Assembly: GCF_016415625.1 (NCBI RefSeq) | Contig: NZ_WBXP01000033.1 | Location: 1 to 40,791, forward strand | Direction of reading: 5' to 3' | Length of the DNA stretch: 40,791 nucleotides | From: Shimwellia pseudoproteus | GTDB lineage: Bacteria > Pseudomonadota > Gammaproteobacteria > Enterobacterales > Enterobacteriaceae | In this document: positions 6,429 to 18,302 of the stretch, in pieces | Layout of the letters: each line of letters begins with the position of its first letter | How positions within the stretch are numbered: the first letter of the stretch is position 1 | Notes under the pieces: generated by a model | Told to the model about the DNA's origin: nothing | Databases searched by the model: none | The model's input: the letters and a program-made list of their open reading frames with translations, nothing else | Position numbers and translations under genes: made by a program

Positions 6429-6842
6429 AGCGCCTCCCTTTCCATGAAAGATGTAGCTTTATAGATAGTTAAAAATATCCCCAGGCGCTTAGCGATTTCT
6501 GCTTATTTACACTCGGGAAAATAAGAATATAACGGCTACCGGTGAGTATGCGTTATTGGTCTATTCGTGGCCGTCATATTGATGCCTCACCCCTATAGAT
6601 GGCGCCCGTCACCCGCAGGCATTACGCCAGGTAGCGCGCACTCACATGGCATTATATTTTCTAATCCAAAAGACAAAACAAAAAACCAATAACCCACTAA
6701 GATAATTAATGAAAACAATCACAATACATTAATTATTGTACTGCGAATAACCTCGCCTTAGAAAATCTCAATCGAGATAACCATCACGACTCGTTACCCT
6801 GCCTGCATCGGCCTTCAGGACTTACAGAATCACTCAACTATC
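6429..6842. other. Gap between element and yicG, right border not resolved
   Basis: These 414 bases hold no gene on either strand. The right end of the inserted element must lie here or slightly to the left. The last 180 bases before yicG (ATTAATTATTG-type AT-rich runs) should include the yicG promoter, but no hexamers stand out. No tRNA fragment that could be an attachment site is visible, and the left attachment copy lies outside the window. Confidence 0.4.
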
Positions 6843-9210
<2,368 letters not shown>

Positions 9211-9316
9211 TCACCCATGCGATCGGCTTTCAGCGATATGTCCCGTGTTGCTGTAATCCGCCCTAATATCGGGAAAACAGCACACAAAAAAGAACAAATC
9301 CGCAGGAAAAGTGTGA

Positions 9317-10024
<708 letters not shown>

Positions 10025-10078
10025 GGCGGGTTTAAGTATCATGCCCAGTCATTTCTTCATCTGTGGAGCATTTTAAAT

Positions 10079-10354
10079 ATGGCACGCGTAACTGTTCAGG
10101 ACGCTGTAGAGAAAATTGGTAACCGTTTTGACCTGGTACTGGTCGCCGCGCGTCGCGCTCGTCAGATGCAGACCGGCGGTAAAGATCCGCTGGTACCGGA
10201 AGAAAACGATAAAACTACCGTTATCGCACTGCGCGAAATCGAAGAAGGTCTGATCAACAACCAGATCCTCGACGTCCGTGAGCGCCAGGAACAGCAAGAG
10301 CAGGAAGCCGCAGAACTTCAGGCGGTTACCGCGATTGCTGAAGGTCGTCGCTAA
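10079..10354 (+). CDS. rpoZ: RNA polymerase omega subunit
   Basis: A 91-residue protein, identical in length to E. coli omega and starting [20 protein letters not shown]. Omega wraps the C-terminal tail of beta-prime, helps assembly of core RNA polymerase and forms one of the two ppGpp sites together with beta-prime. The conserved core [15 protein letters not shown] is at about residues 16-30; the C-terminal half is a Glu/Gln-rich helix ([15 protein letters not shown]). A GGAG ribosome site lies about 10 bases before the ATG. It is 54 bases after gmk and 18 bases before spoT, so it shares an operon with the enzyme that makes and degrades its own effector. Confidence 0.97.
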   Translation: MARVTVQDAVEKIGNRFDLVLVAARRARQMQTGGKDPLVPEENDKTTVIALREIEEGLINNQILDVRERQEQQEQEAAELQAVTAIAEGRR

Positions 10355-10372
10355 TAATCCAGCAGGTCGCCC

Positions 10373-12481
10373 TTGTATCTGTTTGAAAGCCTGAATCAAC
10401 TGATTCAACAATACTTGCCTGGAGACCAGATTAAGCGTCTCCAGCAAGCATACCTTGTCGCACGTGATGCCCACGAGGGTCAAACACGTTCAAGTGGCGA
10501 ACCTTACATCACGCACCCGGTCGCGGTTGCCTGTATTCTGGCGGAAATGCGGCTAGACTACGAAACGCTGATGGCCGCGTTGCTGCATGATGTTATTGAA
10601 GATACCCCCGCTACCTACCAGGATATGGAACAGCTGTTCGGTAAAACCGTTGCTGAGCTGGTAGAAGGGGTTTCTAAGCTGGACAAGCTAAAGTTCCGCG
10701 ATAAGAAAGAGGCCCAGGCCGAAAACTTTCGCAAAATGATCATGGCCATGGTGCAGGACATCCGCGTCATCCTGATCAAGCTCGCCGACCGCACCCACAA
10801 TATGCGCACTCTGGGCGCACTTCGCCCGGATAAACGCCGCCGCATTGCCCGCGAAACCCTGGAAATTTATAGCCCACTGGCCCACCGCCTGGGTATCCAT
10901 CATCTGAAAACGGAACTGGAAGAGCTCGGCTTTGAAGCCCTGTACCCCAACCGCTATCGGGTGATCAAAGAGGTGGTGAAAGCCGCCCGCGGCAACCGCA
11001 AAGAGATGATCCAGAAAATCCTCTCTGAGATTGAAGGGCGTTTACAGGAAGCCGGTATCCCTTGCCGGGTAAGCGGGCGAGAGAAACACCTCTATTCGAT
11101 TTACTGCAAAATGGTGCTCAAAGAGCAGCGTTTTCACTCGATTATGGATATTTACGCTTTCCGGGTGATCGTGAAAGATGTCGATACCTGTTATCGGGTA
11201 CTGGGCCAGATGCACAGCCTGTACAAGCCGCGCCCTGGCCGGGTAAAAGACTATATTGCTATCCCTAAAGCCAACGGCTATCAGTCACTGCACACCTCCA
11301 TGATTGGCCCTCACGGGGTGCCTGTTGAGGTGCAAATCCGCACTGACGATATGGACCAGATGGCGGAAATGGGGGTGGCGGCCCACTGGGCATACAAAGA
11401 AGGCGACAGCAGCACCGCCGCACAGATCCGCGCCCAGCGCTGGATGCAAAGCCTGCTGGAGCTGCAACAAAGCGCCGGTAGCTCCTTCGAATTTATCGAA
11501 AGCGTCAAATCTGACCTGTTCCCGGACGAAATCTATGTCTTCACCCCGGAAGGCCGTATTGTCGAGCTTCCGGCAGGCGCCACGCCGGTAGATTTCGCCT
11601 ATGCGGTTCATACCGACATCGGCCACGCCTGTGTCGGTGCCCGGGTAGATCGCCAGCCGTATCCGCTATCCCAGGCGCTGTCCAGCGGCCAAACCGTTGA
11701 AATTATTACCGCCCCGGGTGCCCGCCCCAATGCGGCATGGCTTAACTTTGTGGTCAGTTCCAAAGCCCGGGCGCGTATTCGCCAGATGCTGAAAAACCTC
11801 AAGCGCGATGATTCGGTCAGCCTTGGGCGTCGTCTGCTGAGCCACGCCCTTGGCGGCAGCAAAAAGCTGGCGGAAATCCCCCAGGAAAATATTCAACGTG
11901 AGCTGGACCGCATGAAGCTGGCCACGCTGGATGATCTGCTGGCAGAAATCGGCCTGGGCAATGCCATGAGCGTCGTGGTGGCGAAGAACCTGCTTCAGGG
12001 CGACATTTCAAGTAATCCATCCCAGGCCGCGCCAAGCCATAATTTGCCGATCAAAGGGGCTGACGGGGTGCTTATCACGTTCGCCAAATGCTGTCGCCCG
12101 ATCCCGGGTGACCCGATCGTGGCACACATCAGTCCGGGTAAAGGTCTGGTTATCCATCATGAATCTTGCCGAAATATTCGCGGGTATCAAAAAGAGCCCG
12201 AGAAGTTTATGCCCGTTGAATGGGATAAAGAGACCGAGCAGGAATTTATCACTGAAATTAAAGTGGACATGTTTAACCACCAGGGCGCGCTGGCTAACCT
12301 GACAGCGGCGATTAACACCACCGGGTCAAACATTCACAGCCTGAATACCGAAGAAAAAGACGGCCGCGTCTATTCGACATTCATTCGGTTATCGGCAACA
12401 GACCGCGTGCAGCTGGCCAATATCATGCGCAAAATCCGCGTGATGCCAGATGTCATCAAAGTCACACGCAACAGAAACTAA
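10373..12481 (+). CDS. spoT: Bifunctional (p)ppGpp synthetase/hydrolase SpoT
   Basis: A 702-residue protein, the E. coli length, starting with TTG at 10373 (MYLFESLNQLIQQYLPGDQI); the rare start is shared with E. coli. Domains in order: an HD hydrolase at about residues 20-190 with the metal ligands in the HDVIEDTP motif near 72-73; a RelA/SpoT synthetase domain at about 230-345 (YSIYCKM, then GRVKDYIAIPKANGYQSLHT); TGS at about 386-450 (DEIYVFTPEGRIVELPAGAT); a helical and zinc-finger-like region with the CC pair in FAKCCRPIPGD; and a C-terminal ACT domain (MFNHQGALANLTAAINT). It keeps ppGpp low in growth and raises it under carbon, iron or fatty-acid starvation. It lies 18 bases after rpoZ and 4 bases before trmH. 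Confidence 0.98.
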   Translation: MYLFESLNQLIQQYLPGDQIKRLQQAYLVARDAHEGQTRSSGEPYITHPVAVACILAEMRLDYETLMAALLHDVIEDTPATYQDMEQLFGKTVAELVEGVSKLDKLKFRDKKEAQAENFRKMIMAMVQDIRVILIKLADRTHNMRTLGALRPDKRRRIARETLEIYSPLAHRLGIHHLKTELEELGFEALYPNRYRVIKEVVKAARGNRKEMIQKILSEIEGRLQEAGIPCRVSGREKHLYSIYCKMVLKEQRFHSIMDIYAFRVIVKDVDTCYRVLGQMHSLYKPRPGRVKDYIAIPKANGYQSLHTSMIGPHGVPVEVQIRTDDMDQMAEMGVAAHWAYKEGDSSTAAQIRAQRWMQSLLELQQSAGSSFEFIESVKSDLFPDEIYVFTPEGRIVELPAGATPVDFAYAVHTDIGHACVGARVDRQPYPLSQALSSGQTVEIITAPGARPNAAWLNFVVSSKARARIRQMLKNLKRDDSVSLGRRLLSHALGGSKKLAEIPQENIQRELDRMKLATLDDLLAEIGLGNAMSVVVAKNLLQGDISSNPSQAAPSHNLPIKGADGVLITFAKCCRPIPGDPIVAHISPGKGLVIHHESCRNIRGYQKEPEKFMPVEWDKETEQEFITEIKVDMFNHQGALANLTAAINTTGSNIHSLNTEEKDGRVYSTFIRLSATDRVQLANIMRKIRVMPDVIKVTRNRN

Positions 12482-12485
12482 CGGC

Positions 12486-13175
12486 ATGAACCCACAGCGG
12501 TACGCGCGAATTCGCGAAATGCTGGCATTACGCCAGCCTGACTTAACAGTCTGTATGGAGCAGGTACACAAACCCCATAATGTCTCTGCCATTATCCGCA
12601 CGGCGGATGCAGTTGGGGTTCATGAAGTCCATGCGGTATGGCCCGGCAACCGGATGCACACCATGGCATCTGCCGCCGCCGGCAGCAACAGTTGGGTTGA
12701 GGTCAAAACCCATCCCACCATTGGTGATGCGGTTAGCGAGCTAAAACGCCAGGGGATGCAAATCCTTGCCACCCACCTGTCTGATAACGCCGTCGACTTC
12801 CGGGAAATCGACTATACCCGCCCCACCTGTATTTTGATGGGCCAGGAAAAAACCGGCATCACCCGGGAAGCCCTTAACCTGGCGGACCAGGACATCATCA
12901 TTCCGATGATCGGTATGGTGCAATCCCTGAATGTCTCCGTCGCGTCTGCCCTGATCCTGTATGAAGCCCAGCGCCAGCGCCAGATTGCCGGAATGTACCA
13001 GCGTGAGCACAGCGCACTCTCCGATGCAGAGCAACAGCGCCTGCTGTTTGAAGGCGGCTACCCGGTGCTGGCCAAAGTGGCCACCCGCAAAGGGCTGCCT
13101 TATCCGCGCATCACCGGTAACGGTGAGATCGAGGCCAGCGCAGCATGGTGGGCCACCATGCAATCTGCGGAGTAA
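12486..13175 (+). CDS. trmH: tRNA (guanosine(18)-2'-O)-methyltransferase
   Basis: A 229-residue protein of the SPOUT class, the E. coli length. It methylates the ribose of G18 in the D-loop of tRNAs with S-adenosylmethionine. The three SPOUT motifs that build the trefoil knot are visible: NVSAIIRTADA at about residues 32-42, ILMGQEKTGIT at about 117-127 and IPMIGMVQSLNVSVASALIL at about 141-160. The catalytic arginine is in the first. The ATG at 12486 lies 4 bases after the spoT stop, and the C-terminal WWATMQSAE matches the enterobacterial end. It is co-transcribed with spoT and recG. Confidence 0.96.
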   Translation: MNPQRYARIREMLALRQPDLTVCMEQVHKPHNVSAIIRTADAVGVHEVHAVWPGNRMHTMASAAAGSNSWVEVKTHPTIGDAVSELKRQGMQILATHLSDNAVDFREIDYTRPTCILMGQEKTGITREALNLADQDIIIPMIGMVQSLNVSVASALILYEAQRQRQIAGMYQREHSALSDAEQQRLLFEGGYPVLAKVATRKGLPYPRITGNGEIEASAAWWATMQSAE

Positions 13176-13178
13176 TCG

Positions 13179-15260
13179 ATGCAAGGCCGGTTACTGGATG
13201 CGGTACCGTTAAATGCCCTGAGCGGTGTGGGAGCCAGCCAGACCAGTAAACTGGCCAAAATTGGCCTGCACACCGTGCAGGATCTGCTGCTGCACCTGCC
13301 GCTGCGCTATGAAGATCGCACCCAGCTCTACACCATCACCGACCTGCTGCCCGGCGTTTATGCCTCAGTAGAAGGGGAGGTACTGAACTGCAATATCGTC
13401 TTCGGCCGCCGCCGGATGATGACCTGCCAGATTTCAGACGGCACCGGCATCCTGACGCTGCGCTTCTTCAATTTTAATGCCGCCATGAAAAACAGCCTCG
13501 CCACCGGCCGGCGGGTGCTGGCTTATGGTGAAGCAAAACGCGGGGTACACGGTGCTGAGATGATCCACCCGGAGTACCGGGTCCAGGGGGATAACAGCAC
13601 CCCGGATTTGCAGGAAACCCTCACCCCGGTCTACCCCACCACCGATGGGGTTCGCCAGGCGACCTTGCGCAAGCTGACCGATCAGGCACTGGATTTACTG
13701 GATACCTGTGCCATCACCGAATTATTGCCACCAGAGCTATCCCAGGGGCTGATCAGCCTGCCCCAGGCGCTGCGCACCCTGCACCGCCCGCCGCCAAGCC
13801 TGCGGCTGGACGATCTGGAAAGCGGCCAGCACCCGGCACAGCGCCGGTTAATCCTCGAAGAGTTACTGGCCCATAATCTCAGTATGCTGGCGCTACGCGC
13901 CGGCGCCCGGCGTTACCATACCCTGGCGTTAGCCCCGGATGATGACCTGAAACAACGCTTTCTTAGCGCGCTGCCTTTTTCTCCCACCGGTGCCCAACAG
14001 CGGGTAACAGCGGAGATCGAGCGGGATATGGCGGCAGATGCCCCCATGATGCGCCTGGTCCAGGGGGATGTTGGCTCCGGGAAAACCCTGGTCGCCGCGC
14101 TGGCGGCGCTGCGGGCTATCGCCCACGGGAAACAAGTCGCATTGATGGCCCCCACCGAGCTACTGGCCGAACAGCACGCCAGTAATTTCCGCAACTGGTT
14201 CGCCCCGCTGGGTATCAACGTTGGCTGGCTGGCCGGGAAACAAAAAGGCAAAGCGCGCCAGGCGCAACAGGACGCCATAGCCCGGGGGGAAGTCGCGATG
14301 ATAGTCGGCACCCACGCGATTTTCCAGGAGCAAGTGCAATTTAATGGCCTGGCACTGGTTATCATCGATGAGCAGCACCGGTTTGGTGTCCACCAGCGGC
14401 TGGCCCTGTGGGAAAAAGGTGAGCAGCAAGGGTTCCATCCCCACCAGTTGATCATGACGGCAACCCCGATACCGCGCACCCTGGCGATGACCGCCTACGC
14501 GGATCTGGATACCTCCGTGATTGATGAACTGCCGCCGGGGCGCACACCGGTGACTACCGTCGCCATCCCGGACACCCGTCGCCAGGAGATCATTGAACGG
14601 GTTCGCCACGCCTGCCATGAGGAACACCGCCAGGCATACTGGGTATGCACCCTGATCGAAGAATCCGAGCTGCTGGAAGCCCAGGCGGCGGAAGCAACCT
14701 GTGCGGAGCTGCAAATCGCCTTGCCCGATCTGCATATTGGCCTGGTGCATGGCCGGATGAAAGCCAAAGAGAAGCAAGCGGTTATGGATGCCTTCAAGCA
14801 GGGCGACCTCGATCTGCTGGTTGCCACCACGGTGATTGAAGTGGGGGTAGATGTGCCTAACGCCAGCCTGATGATCATCGAAAACCCAGAACGGCTGGGG
14901 CTTGCGCAACTCCATCAGTTACGCGGCCGCGTGGGGCGCGGGGCTGTCGCCTCCCATTGTGTATTACTCTATAAATCGCCGCTGTCTAAAACGGCGCAGC
15001 TACGTTTGCAGGTATTACGCGACAGTAACGATGGTTTCGTGATTGCCCAGAAGGACCTGGAAATTCGCGGGCCGGGGGAATTACTCGGCACCCGCCAGAC
15101 CGGTAATGCAGAGTTTAAAGTGGCGGATTTACTGCGCGATCAGGCGATGATCCCCGAGGTGCAGCGAATTGCCCGTCATATTCACCAACGTTACCCCCAG
15201 CAGGCCAGCGCCCTGATTGAGCGCTGGATGCCAGAGACCGAACGTTATTCCAACGCCTGA
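13179..15260 (+). CDS. recG: ATP-dependent DNA helicase RecG
   Basis: A 693-residue protein, the E. coli length. It remodels stalled forks, Holliday junctions and R-loops by double-strand DNA translocation. The wedge (OB) domain that splits the fork is at about residues 50-150 (LLPGVYASVEGEVLNCNIVF). Superfamily 2 motifs follow: Walker A GDVGSGKTL near 297, the DEQH box in IIDEQHRFG near 398, motif III MTATPIPRTL, and motif VI QLRGRVGRG near 580. The C-terminal region FVIAQKDLEIRGPGELLGTRQ is the TRG-type hairpin that couples ATP use to movement. It starts 3 bases after the trmH stop. It converges with gltS, with only 18 bases between the stop codons and no clear terminator. Confidence 0.97.
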   Translation: MQGRLLDAVPLNALSGVGASQTSKLAKIGLHTVQDLLLHLPLRYEDRTQLYTITDLLPGVYASVEGEVLNCNIVFGRRRMMTCQISDGTGILTLRFFNFNAAMKNSLATGRRVLAYGEAKRGVHGAEMIHPEYRVQGDNSTPDLQETLTPVYPTTDGVRQATLRKLTDQALDLLDTCAITELLPPELSQGLISLPQALRTLHRPPPSLRLDDLESGQHPAQRRLILEELLAHNLSMLALRAGARRYHTLALAPDDDLKQRFLSALPFSPTGAQQRVTAEIERDMAADAPMMRLVQGDVGSGKTLVAALAALRAIAHGKQVALMAPTELLAEQHASNFRNWFAPLGINVGWLAGKQKGKARQAQQDAIARGEVAMIVGTHAIFQEQVQFNGLALVIIDEQHRFGVHQRLALWEKGEQQGFHPHQLIMTATPIPRTLAMTAYADLDTSVIDELPPGRTPVTTVAIPDTRRQEIIERVRHACHEEHRQAYWVCTLIEESELLEAQAAEATCAELQIALPDLHIGLVHGRMKAKEKQAVMDAFKQGDLDLLVATTVIEVGVDVPNASLMIIENPERLGLAQLHQLRGRVGRGAVASHCVLLYKSPLSKTAQLRLQVLRDSNDGFVIAQKDLEIRGPGELLGTRQTGNAEFKVADLLRDQAMIPEVQRIARHIHQRYPQQASALIERWMPETERYSNA

Positions 15261-15278
15261 TATCAGCCAAACACGTGA

Positions 15279-16481
15279 TCAGCCAAACATGGGCAGCATC
15301 AGGTACAGCTTAATCACCAGCGCATTCACAATATCAATAAAGAACGCCCCCACCATTGGCACCACCAGGAATGCCACATGAGAAGGCCCGAAGCGTTCGG
15401 TTATCGCCTGCATATTGGCAATCGCCGTAGGGGTTGCGCCCAGACCAAAGCCACAATGCCCCGCCGCCAGTACCGCGGCATCGTAATTTCGTCCCATGAT
15501 CCGGAAAGTCACAAACCCGGCATACAGCCCCATCGCAATCGCCTGAACAGACAGAATCACCAGCATCGGTAACGCCAGGGAGGCTAGCTCCCACAGTTTG
15601 AGGCTCATCAGCGCCATGGCGAGGAATAACGATAAACTGACGTTACCCAGCACGGACACCGCCCGGTCAAACACCTGATAAAACCCCGCCAGCGCCAGGG
15701 TATTACTCAGTATCACGCCAATAAACAGCACACAAACAAAGGTGGGCAGCTCAAATGCCGTTCCCTGTAAGGCTTGCGCAACAATGCGCCCCGCCGTCAG
15801 GCAAATCGCGATCAGCGCGATGGTTTCAATCAGCACCAGTGAGGTGATCATCCGCCCGGTATCCGGTTTTTCAAAGGCCGAGGGATCAATACTGTCGTCC
15901 GGCGCCCCCTGGGGAGTGGTGGTATGTTTAATCAGGCAACGCGCCACCGGCCCGCCAATCAATCCACCGAGTACCAGGCCAAAAGTGGCACAGGCGAGCG
16001 CCACTTCGGTGGCGTTCTGGAAGCCATAGCGTTCAGTAAACACTTTGCTCCAGGCGGCCCCCGTGCCGTGGCCACCGGAGAGGGTAATCGACCCGGCCAG
16101 CAGCCCCATCAGCGGATCGATCCCCAGCAACTTTGCCATACCAATACCGATGGCATTCTGCATCACTAACAGCCCCACCACGGCAATCAGGAAGATAGCG
16201 AGGTACTTCCCCCCCGCCCGCAGGCTGGCGAGGTTGGCATTGAGGCCAATCGTCGCGAAGAAGGCCAGCATCAGTGGGTCCCGCAGCGACATATCAAACT
16301 CAATCACCAGACCAAAAGCCTGATTGAGGAGCAATAGCGCCAGCGCAACCAGCAATCCGCCAGCCACCGGCTCAGGAATGGTATATTTCTTTAGCAGCGC
16401 AACGGAATGCACCAGTTTGCGCCCCAGCAGTAAAACCAGCGAGGCAGCCACCAGTGTGGCAAGTGTGTCGAGATGCAACAT
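15279..16481 (-). CDS. gltS: Sodium/glutamate symporter
   Basis: A 400-residue inner-membrane protein close to the 401 residues of E. coli GltS. It imports L- and D-glutamate with sodium. I prefer the ATG at 16481 (MLHLDTLATLVAA) because it fits the family start and has GGAG 6 bases upstream; an in-frame ATG at 16493 overlaps that ribosome site. Two inverted-topology halves of about five helices each carry the re-entrant pore loops with family signatures GSITLSGGHGTGAAW (about residues 135-149) and AGHCGFGLGATPTAIANM (about 340-357). The last residues (LMLPMFG) differ from E. coli's, and a 12-base repeat lies right at the stop codon. It is divergent from xanP. Confidence 0.96.
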   Translation of the reverse strand: MLHLDTLATLVAASLVLLLGRKLVHSVALLKKYTIPEPVAGGLLVALALLLLNQAFGLVIEFDMSLRDPLMLAFFATIGLNANLASLRAGGKYLAIFLIAVVGLLVMQNAIGIGMAKLLGIDPLMGLLAGSITLSGGHGTGAAWSKVFTERYGFQNATEVALACATFGLVLGGLIGGPVARCLIKHTTTPQGAPDDSIDPSAFEKPDTGRMITSLVLIETIALIAICLTAGRIVAQALQGTAFELPTFVCVLFIGVILSNTLALAGFYQVFDRAVSVLGNVSLSLFLAMALMSLKLWELASLALPMLVILSVQAIAMGLYAGFVTFRIMGRNYDAAVLAAGHCGFGLGATPTAIANMQAITERFGPSHVAFLVVPMVGAFFIDIVNALVIKLYLMLPMFG

Positions 16482-16637
16482 AACAGACTCCATGTTTGGG
16501 GTAATCCATTGTTATTAGTGTATTATTGAGCGATTTTCAGCGTTTCCTGCGGCAGGGTGTTACCGGATATTAACAAAAAACAGGCGCTGGTTATATGTGC
16601 AACGCAGGTTATTCGATCTGTGAATTATTACCCACTG

Positions 16638-16655
16638 AAAGCAAACGTTTGCTTT
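16638..16655. promoter_or_regulatory. PurR-type operator upstream of xanP
   Basis: A perfect 18-bp palindrome, AAAGCAAACGTTTGCTTT, contains the PurR core GCAAACGTTTGC without a mismatch. It ends 51 bases before the xanP start, in the gap to the divergent gltS, at the right place to repress xanP when guanine or hypoxanthine is plentiful. That PurR binds such sites is established; its action here is inference. Confidence 0.75.
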
Positions 16656-16706
16656 TGCCGCCGTATCCATTAAAATCACCGCTTTTCCACTACGGGATTT
16701 CCTCTG

Positions 16707-18110
16707 ATGTCAGTAAAAGCTGTTGAGTCTGAGACCGGAACACCAGAAACTCAGACCCGCCCCAGCGAACTTATCTATCGTCTTGAAGATAAACCACCGC
16801 TTCCGCAAACACTCTTTGCCGCCTGCCAGCACCTGCTGGCCATGTTTGTGGCAGTGATTACCCCTGCCCTGCTGATTTGCCAGGCGCTGGGCCTGCCGGC
16901 GGCTGATACGCAACATATTATCAGTATGTCGCTGTTCGCCTCCGGTGTGGCGTCGATTATCCAGATCAAAGCGTGGGGGCCGGTAGGTTCAGGATTACTG
17001 TCCATTCAGGGAACCAGTTTTAACTTTGTTTCACCGCTTATCATGGGCGGTATGGCCCTGAAAAATGGCGGGGCCGATATCCCCACCATGATGGCGGCGC
17101 TCTTTGGCACACTGATGCTGGCCAGCTGTACGGAAATGCTTATCTCCCGTGGGTTGCACCTTGCCCGCCGGGTGATTACCCCGCTGGTGTCCGGCGTGGT
17201 AGTGATGATTATCGGTTTGTCGCTTATCCAGGTTGGGCTGACCTCTATTGGCGGCGGCTATGCGGCCATCAATAATCATACTTTCGGCTCACCGTCTAAC
17301 CTGCTGTTAGCCGGAGCGGTCCTGGTGGTGATTATTGCACTGAACCGCCAGCGTAACCCGTACCTGCGGGTGGCCTCGCTGGTCATCGCCATGGCGGTGG
17401 GTTATCTGCTGGCGTGGTTTATGGGGATGCTGCCGGAAAATATTACACCGACCAATACCGATCTGCTGATGGTGCCCACCCCGCTCTACTATGGTCTGGG
17501 TATCGACTGGAGCCTGCTTATCCCGCTGATGCTGATCTTTATGGTGACCTCCCTGGAAACCATCGGTGATATCACCGCGACCTCTGACGTTTCGGAACAG
17601 CCGGTTTCCGGGCCACTGTATATCAAACGCCTGAAAGGCGGGGTACTGGCCAATGGCCTGAATTCCTTTGTCTCGGCGGTGTTCAATACCTTCCCGAACT
17701 CCTGCTTTGGTCAGAACAACGGGGTTATCCAGTTAACCGGCGTTGCCAGCCGCTACGTTGGCTTTGTGGTGGCGCTGATGCTGATCATCCTCGGCCTGTT
17801 CCCGGCCGTCAGCGGTTTTGTCCAGCACATTCCTGAGCCCGTGCTGGGCGGGGCAACCATCGTGATGTTCGGCACCATTGCGGCATCTGGCGTGCGGATT
17901 GTCTCCCGGGAGCCCCTGAACCGCCGGGCAATTTTGATCATCGCCCTGTCGCTGGCCGTGGGCTTGGGTATTGCGCAGCAGCCGCTTATCCTGCAATTTG
18001 CCCCAGACTGGCTGAAAACACTGCTGGCCTCCGGGATTGCCGCAGGCGGCATTACCGCAATTGTGCTGAATCTGGTGTTCCCGGAAGAGCCACCGGCTGA
18101 CAAGCGCTGA
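16707..18110 (+). CDS. xanP: Xanthine:proton symporter
   Basis: A 467-residue protein of the NAT/NCS2 family (E. coli XanP has 463) that imports xanthine with protons. After a soluble N-terminus of about 45 residues, some 12-14 membrane helices follow (for example [20 protein letters not shown]). The family's signature [17 protein letters not shown] starts at residue 336, and the substrate-binding [13 protein letters not shown] region is at about residues 286-298. The extra residues against E. coli lie in the N-terminal tail and the C-terminal end ([10 protein letters not shown]). A PurR-type palindrome upstream suggests purine control. It is followed by a GC-rich hairpin and then yicH. Confidence 0.96.
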   Translation: MSVKAVESETGTPETQTRPSELIYRLEDKPPLPQTLFAACQHLLAMFVAVITPALLICQALGLPAADTQHIISMSLFASGVASIIQIKAWGPVGSGLLSIQGTSFNFVSPLIMGGMALKNGGADIPTMMAALFGTLMLASCTEMLISRGLHLARRVITPLVSGVVVMIIGLSLIQVGLTSIGGGYAAINNHTFGSPSNLLLAGAVLVVIIALNRQRNPYLRVASLVIAMAVGYLLAWFMGMLPENITPTNTDLLMVPTPLYYGLGIDWSLLIPLMLIFMVTSLETIGDITATSDVSEQPVSGPLYIKRLKGGVLANGLNSFVSAVFNTFPNSCFGQNNGVIQLTGVASRYVGFVVALMLIILGLFPAVSGFVQHIPEPVLGGATIVMFGTIAASGVRIVSREPLNRRAILIIALSLAVGLGIAQQPLILQFAPDWLKTLLASGIAAGGITAIVLNLVFPEEPPADKR

Positions 18111-18118
18111 TATCCCCC

Positions 18119-18142
18119 GTGACGGCCCGCCAGGGCCGTCAC
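18119..18142 (+). terminator. GC-rich hairpin after xanP
   Basis: A perfect 10-bp stem, GTGACGGCCC / GGGCCGTCAC, with a 4-base loop starts nine bases after the xanP stop. There is no T-run, so it is more likely a 3'-end stabiliser or a weak terminator than a strong intrinsic one. Confidence 0.55.
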
Positions 18143-18302
18143 GATACTACGCCATCACTATGCCATCACTACGCCAGCACCATAACAACGCCATAGCACC
18201 CGCCCCGCCACACCGGCACAACGCGCATCCTTACAATCCCCCGCTTGAGCTCATCCGCCAATCGTGCATAAATCAGTCAATTCATGGTGAATAGGATGAA
18301 AG

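Noticed and set aside
14160..14915. A 251-codon minus-strand frame inside recG
   Set aside because: Antisense shadow of the helicase domain; no start signal and no family likeness.
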